Below, piece after piece: positions 42,402-52,391 of a stretch of DNA of 64,000 nt. Positions within the stretch are counted from its first letter, which is position 1; every line of letters starts with the position of its first letter. The position numbers and the translations under genes were made by a program. The DNA lies in the NCBI RefSeq assembly GCF_003286085.1, contig NW_020825444.1:1-64000 (forward strand), in the 5' to 3' direction. The stretch comes from Drosophila persimilis (taxonomy: Eukaryota > Arthropoda > Insecta > Diptera > Drosophilidae). The notes under the pieces are model-generated. The model was given only the letters and a program-made list of their open reading frames with translations. It was not told where the DNA came from and searched no databases.

Positions 42402-43754
42402 TTAGTTGGTTGTCTGAGGGAGCGTCGTGCCCGGCTGTTCCCGTGTCAGCTGGGGACGCGAGTCGTTTCCCGACGGGTCCCGGCGGCAACATCCCCCGGT
42501 TCGCGTTCCGCGCCTGCCGCATTCCCAACAGAAGAGGATCGATGGGTTGGTGCAGTTGCGAGAAACATGTCCAGCTTCTCCGCAGCGTCGACAAGCTGCG
42601 TTTGGGTTGGCGATGGTGGTGGTGATCATTCTATGTGCTGTTTCCTGTGCTGGAGCGCCGGCCTGGTGCGGCTTCCTTGCGGGTTCCGAGGTGTTCCAGT
42701 GAGGTTTTCGGAATTGGGCCCGATTCGTCCCGCTTTCGTTTTGTTGTGCCGTTGGCCGCGTGTACCTGGGTGGTTGTCGAGGGGGGATGAGGATCGCTGG
42801 AACGTTTCGTTCCTGGATGCTCTCGAACTCTGTGGCCAACATTGTTAATTGCGTCAGACTTCTCAGTTCGTGTCTTCGCACGTACAGCTGGTACGCAGGG
42901 AGGGTGTTGTCATAGATCCGGCTAAGTTCCTTGGCTTCGTCGTACCCGACGTGGAGCATGAGCAACCGGAGCTCGATGACGAAGTCCTTGAACGGTTCGC
43001 CCACCGCTTGTTTGCGGTCCCTGATCTGGTCTTCCAATAGCTCGAAATACCGGGGAGGCAGGAAAAAGGCTAGGAATTCCTGGCGGAAATCGGCCCATGA
43101 GGCGCTCTGGAGTCGGCTGGTGCGGAACCGAAGGTTGGCTCGGTCGGTGAGGAGCTCTGCCATGGCTCGTGGCACGTAGTTCATGCCTACCCCGTACGAG
43201 AGGGCACGCTCTTCCAGTAGTTCGACGAACGACAGTGGGTCGTCCTGCCCGTCGAACTGGATTCGAAATTTCGGAGCCGTTCCGCCATCTGTGCGGCGTG
43301 ACTGTAATGACCGTCTGTGTGCCATTTCCTCCTGCTGTCGGCAAGATCCTTCTCATGGGCGAAGTCCTTGGTTCCGGGGCGGGGGCTTCGGTAGATCTTC
43401 GACGGTTATCGATGTCGGTGAGGTGCTGGCTTTGCCCTCCACGATTCCTGGAACTTGTAGGCTGAGTTTGGGGTCCGTATTCCGCTTCTCTGTTGGTGCT
43501 GAGGTGTCGGGCTGGGGCGATCTGGCGTACTGCCGCTCGACCCAGGCATCGTGTTCGAGGGGCCCGGCGACTAGTTCGGCGAAACTCCTCCGCAAATCTT
43601 CCACGTTCCCCTCGCGGCTGAATCCCAATTCCTCCGCGAAGGACTCCAGCTCCTCTCGGCGACGTTTGTGTATCCAGCCGGTACTCACCCCTGGGTTGGC
43701 GACGAATTCTCCAGGGTAATACCTACTGGGCTGTTCCTCTGTATGGGAATCCAT
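42402..43754 (-). pseudogene. gag: Gypsy gag with one in-frame TGA, C1
   Basis: Minus-strand frame from Met 43754. The N-terminal part has a helical RRREELESFAEELG block and a P-rich linker. A single TGA at 43353-43355 follows, then the same frame runs on to 42402. The downstream part has a retrotransposon Gag core (QFDGQDDPLSFVELLEERAL, SWADFRQEFLAFFLPPRYFE) and two zinc knuckles, CRRCGEAGHVSRNC and CWECGRRGTRTGGC. The second knuckle lacks the His at the usual spacing. It stops at 42402, next to the deletion joint with pol. The C2 copy carries the same TGA at 50433-50435, so the lesion predates the duplication. Confidence 0.85.
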
Positions 43755-43859
43755 CGCTCCGATTGTTGCTCGCTTTGGCTGTTCCGCTGGGCTTGCGCTT
43801 TTCCTTCACTAGGGCACTGTGTCGAGCTTCGCGGCCGACGCTTCGAATTTCTTACGCAA

Positions 43860-44207
43860 TCAGGTGTTTTTACTTTGATAATTTGACACTTTATTGTACT
43901 TCCTAGTGGTTTAAATGAACTTATTTTAATTGTCGCCGATGTCTTCTTGTGAGTTCCGGGTACCGCGTCTGTACTGCGGACCGGGTCTCTGCGTAAGTTG
44001 CTCTTTGGTTCTCGTCGCCGTCTTTTTATAGGCCCGTGTTGCTGGGTCTGCGGGTTTGACAAATGCACTTCCGCGTCGGGGTGCACTTTGCCGTTCTTGG
44101 TGATCGTCGCAGATTTTCGCGGCGTCGACCTTCCTCCGTCGATAAACCCGGAAGACCGCACTCGGCTGACGGCTTGGGCTGGAGTGGGGAAACTTCGCGT
44201 GGGGGGG
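43860..44207 (-). promoter_or_regulatory. Gypsy 5' LTR/leader-like region, C1
   Basis: On the minus strand this contains CCTATAAAAAGAC (TATA box, 44021-44032) and an AATAAA near 43890, as expected for the U3-R-U5 of an LTR. No second LTR copy exists in the window, so the boundaries cannot be fixed. Confidence 0.45.
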
Positions 44208-44283
44208 AATTGATAAATGCAATTTGAATTTCAATTGACTTTTGTGTGTTATCGGCTCGGGTATTTTCCTAATTGGCGTGGTA
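44208..44283 (-). repeat. Non-LTR leader arm (half palindrome), C1
   Basis: Matches the right part of 13777-13872 (loop, GTGTGTTATCGGC arm and GGCGTGGTATT). It sits directly after the poly(A) tail of the gag-only element and is cut by the gypsy segment at 44207. Confidence 0.6.
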
Positions 44284-44996
44284 TTTTTTTTTGGGTCATT
44301 AATGGCGTTACCACTTGTCAGGTATTGGGGAATGGGTGATAGTTGGGAAATATGCTAAAATAAATAACTAAAATTAATTAAATTACATTACAGCTAAGGA
44401 CAATCTATCTAAAATTACTACAAGTAAGGACTACAAAACTACAGAGATATATACAAGGTAAAACAAACAATAATTACAATACATTTATACAACAATAAAC
44501 ATACGTAAAGATCATTTATTTTTAACAGAAGGACAACCACAACGAAGCACCGGCCGGCATGGCAAACGCAATGCAGAACATACCGCATACCGGCCGGCTC
44601 CGTTGTCCCCCTGTGCAGAATTAGTGGCACCACCTGAAATCTTTAGTGGCGATGGCTGGACTTGGAGATGGCGTGCATCGTGGGCAAAGGTGTTCATTGA
44701 CGAGCGGCTCTGGTCCGGCCGCCCACGTTGCATCTGTCTGGATGATTGGCTGCTGCATCCGAATGGCACTGGTCCGGCCACCCGATGCAATGACAATGAT
44801 GATGCTTGATGGCTATGGTCCGAGCTCCTCGGCCACGTTCGTCGTGATTTTTGAGTGGCTGCTGGTCCGGCCACCCAGATGAGGAGGTGTTCGTCTTGGC
44901 GTTTTGATTTTCATTTGTGTTTATTTGCAGGTACTTGTCGGCGTTTGGATGTTATTTGTGGCGACCCTTGTCGCCTGTGTTGGCGTAAAACAGCAG

Positions 44997-45054
44997 GTGA
45001 GTATTTTGTGTTTTGTCAGTCTGCTTCTCCCTCCTGTTTCTTCTTTCTTTGCAG
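44997..45054 (+). other. Candidate 58-base intron antisense to the gag-only element, C1
   Basis: CAG|GTGAGT donor, long pyrimidine tract and TTTGCAG acceptor. The length is that of a typical short fly intron. A further acceptor-like TTATTTGCAG ends at 44930. Splicing is not demonstrated. Confidence 0.4.
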
Positions 45055-45300
45055 GATTTGCTGGCGTCCGGCGGCTCAACACCAGGCCATCCCGCCCTCA
45101 CATAAATGGCATGAGAGACGGGTGTGACCCAGTGGAGCGGAACAGGCTCCAGCATCTGCGTCGTCGTTGGAATGGCTGCTGTCTGTTTGGAGTGGCGTGA
45201 CGTCACGGCCATAGTCAGGCGGCAGCGTCATCAAAAGAGGCCTTTTCCGCCCCTTTGGCAGGAAATTGTTGATGTTGATGGCGAGGCAGCTTCTTGTTGG

Positions 45301-47078
45301 TCAGCTCTGTCTGTGTATTGGCAGGTACGTGTGATTTTTGTGTGTTTCGGCCGTTTTTCGTTGTTGTCTGTATTGACGTCTTTTTCTTTGTATTGGGCAC
45401 ATCAATAGGCGCCGCCCGATCGCATGCTTTCGCGCGCGCTGGCGATTTGGGCCCTCCATATTTCGCCCAGGCCATCCATCGTCGTTAGTTGCTTCGCAGT
45501 CAATATCGGATTCGCAGTCCGATATGGCTGCGGCGTCATGGTGCGTATTTGCAGTTGGTCGTGGTGATGGCTGTGTGGATGCTGCTGTTGTTGTCTGAAG
45601 TGGCGGCACTCCTCCCGTGCTCCCGTCCCTTGCCTGCAGCAGGCTTGTCAGTGTCGTTGAAATTGCTGCCAGCCTTTCTTCCAGTTCTCTAATTTTTCTG
45701 GCATCTCTTTTCAGTATATGGGCACAGCCCCCTCGCACTGGGCGCCTGGCTGCTGCTGTACCTGGGGTTGGCGTGGCTCCGGAGAACGATTTGAAATCGG
45801 CTGCATCGGCTGGACCCTCTGGTGTTGGCGCCCCTCGGCCAGTGGCCGGGGATGTTGGTCGCGATGCTGTAGCTGTTTCCGATGCTGCCGACCCGGACCG
45901 CGTTGGCGTTGCTGCTGCGGCTGTGGGTGGAGTGGCTGTGTGGGTGGCTGCTGCTGCAACTGCCGCTGTAGTGGCAGCTGATGACGTTGTGGTGGCTGCT
46001 GGAGACGATGTGCTGGCTGATGCTGCTGGAGTGGCTGCTGCATTGGCTGTGGCTGTTGCCGTAGTGGCTGAGGCTGTTGCTGCTGCCGTCGATGCTCCTG
46101 GACAGCGACCCTGTGGGTCAGGAGCCGCTGACTGGCTGCCTTGTAGGCGCTGCAGCCCTTGTAGCCGCTGATGTGGGCGTCCTGTCAGATGGCGCATTTG
46201 GGAGCGACGCTCCTCGGCTTGCTGCACTCCGCCGTCAGGTGCCCACCCGCGCGTTTCATGCAGACAGCAGCTCGTCTACAGTATGCGCGGGTGTGGCCAA
46301 ACACCTGGCAACGATGGCACTGGGCAGGGTCACGGGAGACTCCAAGTCTCTCAACCGTGACGGGCCTCCCACCCAGGCGTCTCATCCTCAACACATCGAA
46401 TTGGCCACGGTCCGGTTTGGGGGCGATCTCAGCCTCGAAGAGGTTGAATTGGCTGCTGCGATCGAATTGATCGGTGATCGCCCTTACAAACCGAACCGTG
46501 AACCCCTCGTTCAGCATACTGCTGCGAATCCAAGCCGGCAGCGTGGAGTGGGAGAGTCCTCGGATGAGGATCCTCAAGCCACGTTCCTGGCTGGGCTGAT
46601 GCCCCCTGATGCCGTGCCGGATGTCATCGTCGGTTGTAGTGGCAGGGGTGTTTGTAATGGTGATGGCGGTGGTGGTGTTGGTGTTGGTATTGGCAGGTGT
46701 ATTTGTAATTGTATTTGTATTGGCGTCATTATTTTTATGGCTATTGTCTGTATTTTCGGTATTGTCTGTGTGATTGGCTGGTTATTGTCTATGTATTGGC
46801 TGTTTTCGATGTTGGTGATGGCTGTGGGTCTGGCTATTGGCGTTTACAGTAGTGGCAGGGGCAGGGGCAGGGGCATGTGTTGGCTGTGTAGATTGTGGCA
46901 GGGTGGCTGGATCGGCAACTGTGTTGGTGTTGGCTGCCTTTGTTGTCTGTTGCTTCTTCCGCAGCTCGTGCTTCCTCAGCTGCTCCTGAACAATTAACTC
47001 CAGCTCCTCCAATGTCTGCCTTTTCTTTTCCGGCTTTTTAATTGGCGGCCGCTGCTGCTGTTGCTGTTGGCTTCTTTT
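45301..47078 (-). pseudogene. gag: Jockey-clade Gag, C1, with two in-frame stops and a frameshift
   Basis: The frame is open from the Helitron edge at 47078 (Q-run, K-rich and ELELIVQEQLRKHELRKKQQ coiled-coil-like start). It continues through a T/N-rich stretch, a TAA at 46782-46784, a GHQPSQERGLRILIRG block, an RRM-like region and zinc knuckles CHRCQVFGHTRAYC and CMKRAGGHLTAEC. The third knuckle is destroyed by a TGA at 46185-46187 in place of its second Cys; the second has Arg where Cys is expected. A Q/H-rich tract follows and runs to 45711. In another frame, 46227-45301 shows an A/T-rich tract, a coiled coil (RKIRELEERLAAISTTLTSLL) and an acidic motif also seen at 19250-19534. So the genuine C-terminus is there and a frameshift lies in the low-complexity tract. 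The 306-residue and 184-residue plus-strand frames over this area are shadows. Confidence 0.75.
45325..45408 (+). other. Candidate 84-base intron antisense to gag, C1
   Basis: GCAG|GTACGT donor, T-rich interior and ATCAATAG acceptor. The donor region is conserved with 19126 in a diverged copy. Together with 44997-45054 it would flank a 270-base exon. Confidence 0.35.
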
Positions 47079-48185
47079 TATACCCGATACTCAAAATGAG
47101 TATTGGGGTATATTAGATTTGTGGTGAAAGTGGATGTGTGTAACGTCCAGAAGTAATCGTTTCCGACCCCATAAAGTATATATATTCTTGATCAGCATCA
47201 ATAGCCGAGTCGATTGAGCCATGTCTGTCTGTCCGTCTGTCCGTCCGTCCGTCTGTCCGTCCCCTTCAGCGCCTAATGCTCAAAGACTATAAGAGCTAGA
47301 GCAACGATGTTTTGGATCCAGACTTCTGTGATATGTCACTGCTCCAAAAATATTTCAAAACTTTGCCCCGCCCACTTCCGCCCCCACAAAGGGCGAAAAT
47401 CTGTGGCATCCACAATTTCGACGATACGAGAAAACTAAAAACGCAGAATCGTAGAAGATGACTATATCTTCTAGAGTGCAAAATCTGAACCAGATCGTAT
47501 AATTATTACAGCCAGAATCACGAAAACAATTTCACTCTTTCTCGCTCTGTCTCACTCTAACACACAGGTTTCATGGTCGGTTTTGCCAATTGCAAAATAT
47601 GAGTTCAAGGATCTCAGAACCTATAAAAGCCAGAGCAACCAAATTTGGTATCCACACTCCTGTGATATCGGACCTTGACCGTTTCCTGTCCAAATTTCGC
47701 CACACCCCCTTCCGCCCCCGCAAAGGACGAAAATCTGAGGCAACCACAAATCTCAGAGACTATTAAGGCTATAGTAACCAAATTTGGTGCACACACTCCT
47801 TTAAGATGTCACTATAAAACGTATATCTCAGAATTTCGCCCCACCTCCATCCGCCCCCACAAAGGACGAAAATCTGTTGCATCCACAATATTGCAGATTT
47901 GAGAAAACTAAAAACGCAGAATCATAGATAATGACCATATCTATTAGATTGCTGAATCTGGATCAGATCAGACCATTTTTTTAGCCAAAAGGAACAAATC
48001 AATTTGCAGTGGCTACGCAGCGCCCGACGTCACGCTCAGACTGATTTTCTGTCTCTCTCGCACGCACTCTTTGTCGTGTCGTTAAATATTAGCGGCGTCT
48101 GCCGGAGGAGAGCCATACTGACTTAGTATCGGGTATAACCTTAGAGTTGCGGTGTCCGCAGCAACTCACAACGTTCCCCCTCGTT
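47079..48185 (+). mobile_element. ISY/DINE-1-like Helitron, middle copy of the 7-kb pair
   Basis: Full-length mosaic. Its 5' part resembles the variant at 8738 (GTGAAAG, AAGTAATCG). Its 3' part resembles the one at 38963 (GGCTATAGTAACC, CACCTCCATCC). Confidence 0.9.
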
Positions 48186-48540
48186 TTTTTGTGTCATTAA
48201 TGGCGCTGCCACTTGTCAGGTATTGGGGAATTTGGAAAGAAGAAGAAGAAAGGGAAAAGAAGAAGGGTAAGTAAATATATAAATGGACTACAAAAATTTA
48301 CAATTAGACTACAATAAGACTACAATAAATTACAAAAACTTATTGCTAATATCACAGATAATTAAGTAATGGTAAGTACAACACACTACGGAACAATAGA
48401 AGTGACATCTACAACAAAAACATTGATTCAGACAAGGTAAAATAAACGATAATTGACATACATTTACACATATATAAACATATTAATTACAATTTATTTT
48501 ATTTCTAACAGGAGGACAAACGACAACGGAGCACCTGCCG
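48186..48540 (-). repeat. Non-LTR 3' UTR end with poly(A) tail (minus sense), C2
   Basis: Copy of 41106-41460. Confidence 0.7.
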
Positions 48541-49480
48541 TTGGTTCGTCATGGCATTCGCGGAGTACTCTCGTCCGGCCGTTTTTTTGGGCACGCATAG
48601 TTTCCACGGTATGTGGTCGTCGTCGTCAGCTCCGTGTCCTAGATAGCGGTATAGCTGCCCGTTTTCGTGCGTGTAGTCCGGGTACTTCTGGGGTTCGTCT
48701 TGGACTTGTTGGATCCTTTGCTTCAGCCAGGTGCATGCTGTGTCGTCCTCCTCGATGCGGGAGAGGGTCTCCAATGGTTGTCTTGACAGTGCGTCCGCGA
48801 CTACGTTCTGGTTGCCGGCCCGATAATGCACGTCGTATTGGTATTGCTGTAGTTCGAGCGCCCATCTTGCTCCTCTACCATAGGGGCTCTCGAGGGTATT
48901 CAGCCACTTTAGTGCGAGATGATCGGTTATGACGTCGAATCGGTAGCCTTCGAGATAAAATCGATGTTTTCGGATCGCCCAGATGACGGCGAGGCATTCC
49001 TTGTCGATGGCCGAGTAGTTTTCTTCTGCCTTGTGGAGGCGTCGACTGACGTATGCGATGACCCGCTCTTTCCCTCCGATCTCTTGGGTGAGGACCGCGC
49101 CTACTCCAAGGTTGCTCGCGTCCGTCTGCAGGGAAAATTTGACGTTAAAGTCTGGGCAGGCGATTACCGGTGCGGTGGTGAGCAGTGTTTTCAGCTCGTC
49201 GAAGGCGTCTTGTTGTTCTTGGCCCCACGTCCATGCTTTCCCTTTCTTCATCAACAGTGACATTGGTTGGACTACGGTGGCAAAGTTTGGGACGAATCTG
49301 CGGTACCACCCGGCCCTGCCTACGTATTGTCGTAGCTCCTTCAGGTTGGTCGGCGGCCTCAGATCCCTTACGGCTGCGATTTTGTCGGGGTCCGTGTGGA
49401 TACCTTCTTCGCTGATCATGTGGCCCAGGTATTTTATCCGGCGTTGGAAGAATGCACACTTGTACGTGTTGACCCGTGTT
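48541..49480 (-). pseudogene. pol: Gypsy RT thumb and RNase H, C2
   Basis: Same protein segment as 41461-42400 with a few substitutions, for example Glu to Gly in the loop after VLTQEI. RNase H active-site residues are unchanged. It carries no RT catalytic core and no integrase. Confidence 0.85.
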
Positions 49481-49481
49481 C

Positions 49482-50841
49482 TTAGTTGGTTGTCTGAGGG
49501 AGCGTCGTGCCCGGCTGTTTCCGTGTCAGCTGGGGACGCGAGTCGTTTCCCGACGGGTCCCGGCGGCAACATCCCCCGGTTCGCGTTCCGCGCCTGCCGC
49601 ATTCCCAACAGAAGAGGATCGATGGGTTGGTGCAGTTGCGAGAAACATGTCCAGCTTCTCCGCAGCGTCGACAAGCTGCGTTTGGGTTGGCGATGGTGGT
49701 GGTGATCATTCTATGTGCTGTTTCCTGTGCTGGAGCGCCGGCCTGGTGCGGCTTCCTTGCGGGTTCCGAGGTGTTCCAGTGAGGTTTTCGGAATTGGGCC
49801 CGATTCGTCCCGCTTTCGTTTTGTTGTGCCGTTGGCCGCGTGTACCTGGGTGGTTGTCGAGGGGGGATGAGGATCGCTGGAACGTTTCGTTCCTGGATGC
49901 TCTCGAACTCTGTGGCCAACATTGTTAATTGCGTCAGACTTCTCAGTTCGTGTCTTCGCACGTACAGCTGGCACGCCGGGAGGGTGTTGTCATAGATCCG
50001 GCTAAGTTCCTTGGCTTCGTCGTACCCGACGTGGAGCATGAGCAACCGGAGCTCGATGACGAAGTCCTTGAACGGTTCGCCCACCGCTTGTTTGCGGTCC
50101 CTGATCTGGTCTTCCAATAGCTCGAAATACCGGGGAGGCAGGAAAAAGGCTAGGAATTCCTGGCGGAAATCGGCCCATGAGGCGCTCTGGAGTCGGCTGG
50201 TGCGGAACCGAAGGTTGGCTCGGTCGGTGAGGAGCTCTGCCATGGCTCGTGGCACGTAGTTCATGTCTACCCCGTACGAGAGGGCACGCTCTTCCAGTAG
50301 TTCGACGAACGACAGTGGGTCGTCCTGCCCGTCGAACTGGATTCGAAATTTCGGAGCCGTTCCGCCATCTGTGCGGCGTGACTGTAATGACCGTCTGTGT
50401 GCCATTTCCTCCTGCTGTCGGCAAGATCCTTCTCATGGGCGAAGTCCTTGGTTCCGGGGCGGGGGCTTCGGTAGATCTTCGACGGTTATCGATGTCGGTG
50501 AGGTGCTGGCTTTGCCCTCCATGATTCCTGGAACTTGTAGGCTGAGTTTGGGGTCCGTATTCCGCTTCTCTGTTGGTGCTGAGGTGTCGGGCTGGGGCGA
50601 TCTGGCGTACTGCCGCTCGACCCAGGCATCGTGTTCGAGGGGCCCGGCGACTAGTTCGGCGAAACTCCTCCGCAAATCTTCCACGTTCCCCTCGCGGCTG
50701 AATCCCAATTCCTCCGCGAAGGACTCCAGCTCCTCTCGGCGACGTTTGTGTATCCAGCCGGTACTCACCCCTGGGTTGGGGTGCGAAGGGTAATACTCCA
50801 GGGTAATACTTACTGGGCTGTTCCTCTGTATGGGAATCCAT
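49482..50841 (-). pseudogene. gag: Gypsy gag, C2
   Basis: Same as 42402-43754. Met at 50841 begins MDSHTEEQPS, but the local 7-base difference puts this start out of frame with the RRREELESFAEELG block, which is reached instead by a frame running from further upstream (51248). The TGA at 50433-50435 and the two zinc knuckles match C1. Confidence 0.82.
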
Positions 50842-50946
50842 CGCTTCGATTGTTGCTCGCTTTGGCTGTTCCGCTGGGCTTGCGCTTTTCCTTCACTAGG
50901 GCACTGTGTCGAGCTTCGCGGCCGACGCTTCGAATTTCTTACGCAA

Positions 50947-51296
50947 TCAGGTGTTTTTACTTTGATAATTTGACACTTTATTGTACTTCCTAGTGGTTTA
51001 AATGAACTTATTTTAATTGTCGCCGATGTCTTCTTGTGAGTTCCGGGTACCGCGTCTGTACTGCGGACCGGGTCTCTGCGTAAGTTGCTCTTTGGTTCTC
51101 GTCGCCGTCTTTTTATAGGCCCGTGTTGCTGGGTCTGCGGGTTTGACAAATGCACTTCCGCGTCGGGGTGCACTTTGCCGTTCTTGGTGATCGTCGCAGA
51201 TTTTAGCGGCGTCGACCTTCCTCCGTCGATAAACCCGGAAGACCGCACTCGGCTGACGGCTTGGGCTGGAGTGGGGAAACTTCGCGTGGGGGGGGA
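50947..51296 (-). promoter_or_regulatory. Gypsy 5' LTR/leader-like region, C2
   Basis: Copy of 43860-44207 with the TATA box at about 51108-51119 on the minus strand. Confidence 0.45.
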
Positions 51297-51371
51297 ATTG
51301 ATAAATGCAATTTGAATTTCAATTGACTTTTGTGTGTTATCGGCTCGGGTATTTTCCTAATTGGCGTGGTA
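51297..51371 (-). repeat. Non-LTR leader arm (half palindrome), C2
   Basis: Copy of 44208-44283. Confidence 0.6.
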
Positions 51372-52087
51372 TTTTTTTTTTGGGTCATTAATGGCGTTAC
51401 CACTTGTCAGGTATTGGGGAATGGGTGATAGTTGGGAAATATGCTAAAATAAATAACTAAAATTAATTAAATTACATTACAGCTAAGGACAATCTATCTA
51501 AAATTACTACAAGTAAGGACTACAAAACTACAGAGATATATACAAGGTAAAACAAACAATAATTACAATACATTTATACAACAATAAACATACGTAAAGA
51601 TCATTTATTTTTAACAGAAGGACAACCACAACGTAGCACCGGCCGGCATGGCAAACGCAATGCAGAACATACCGCATACCGGCCGGCTCCGTTGTCCCCC
51701 TGTGCAGAATTAGTGGCACCACCTGAAATCTTTAGTGGCGATGGCTGGACTTGGAGATGGCGTGCATCGTGGGCAAAGGTGTTCATTGACGAGCGGCTCT
51801 GGTCCGGCCGCCCACGTTGCATCTGTCTGGATGATTGGCTGCTGCATCCGAATGGCACTGGTCCGGCCACCCGATGCAATGACAATGATGATGCTTGATG
51901 GCTATGGTCCGAGCTCCTCGGCCACGTTCGTCGTGATTTTTGAGTGGCTGCTGGTCCGGCCACCCAGATGAGGAGGTGTTCGTCTTGGCGTTTTGATTTT
52001 CATTTGTGTTTATTTGCAGGTACTTGTCGGCGTTTGGATGTTATTTGTGGCGACCCTTGTCTGGTTTGTGTTGGCGTAAAACAGCAG

Positions 52088-52145
52088 GTGAGTATTTTGT
52101 GTTTTGTCAGTCTGCTTCTCCCTCCTGTTTCTTCTTTCTTTGCAG
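52088..52145 (+). other. Candidate 58-base antisense intron, C2
   Basis: Copy of 44997-45054; donor, pyrimidine tract and acceptor are unchanged. Confidence 0.4.
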
Positions 52146-52391
52146 GATTTGCTGGCGTCCGGCGGCTCAACACCAGGCCATCCCGCCCTCACATAAATGG
52201 CATGAGAGACGGGTGTGACCCAGTGGAGCGGAACAGGCTCCAGCATCTGCGTCGTCGTTGGAATGGCTGCTGTCTGTTTGGAGTGGCGTGACGTCACGGC
52301 CATAGTCAGGCGGCAGCGTCATCAAAAGAGGCCTTTTCCGCCCCTTTGGCAGGAAATTGTTGATGTTGATGGCGAGGCAGCTTCTTGTTGG

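Larger units (their letters stand above)
41461..44207 (-). mobile_element. Ty3/gypsy retrotransposon, internally deleted and 3'-truncated, C1
   Basis: Read on the minus strand: an LTR/leader-like segment, gag, then directly the RT thumb and RNase H. Protease, most of RT, integrase and the 3' LTR are missing. The left edge joins a non-LTR 3' UTR and the right edge a non-LTR leader. Confidence 0.85.
39991..47078. repeat. ~7.09-kb tandem unit (Helitron + gypsy remnant + gag-only non-LTR), copy C1
   Basis: Repeated at 47079-54169 with offset 7080 in the gypsy part and 7091 in the gag part. The copies differ by scattered substitutions and short indels only. Each unit starts exactly at a Helitron 5' end, so exchange between Helitrons is the likely origin. 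Confidence 0.93.
44284..47078 (-). mobile_element. Gag-only non-LTR retrotransposon, HeT-A-like layout, C1
   Basis: On the minus strand: gag (47078 to about 45301), a ~1-kb 3' UTR and a poly(A) tail (T-run 44284-44292). There is no endonuclease or reverse transcriptase. The 5' end is cut by the Helitron at 47079. A long 3' UTR with gag alone is the layout known for HeT-A; the identity here is inferred from layout and gag type. Confidence 0.65.
48541..51296 (-). mobile_element. Ty3/gypsy retrotransposon, internally deleted, C2
   Basis: Copy of 41461-44207 with the same deletion joint and truncation. It differs by a 7-base length change near 50780-50800 that shifts the start of gag. Confidence 0.85.

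Noticed and set aside
46077..46997. 306-residue plus-strand frame over the gag region (and its copy at 53168-54088)
   Set aside because: It is the complement of the minus-strand Gag, which has recognisable zinc knuckles and RRM-like blocks; the plus frame has only low-complexity G/V/C sequence.
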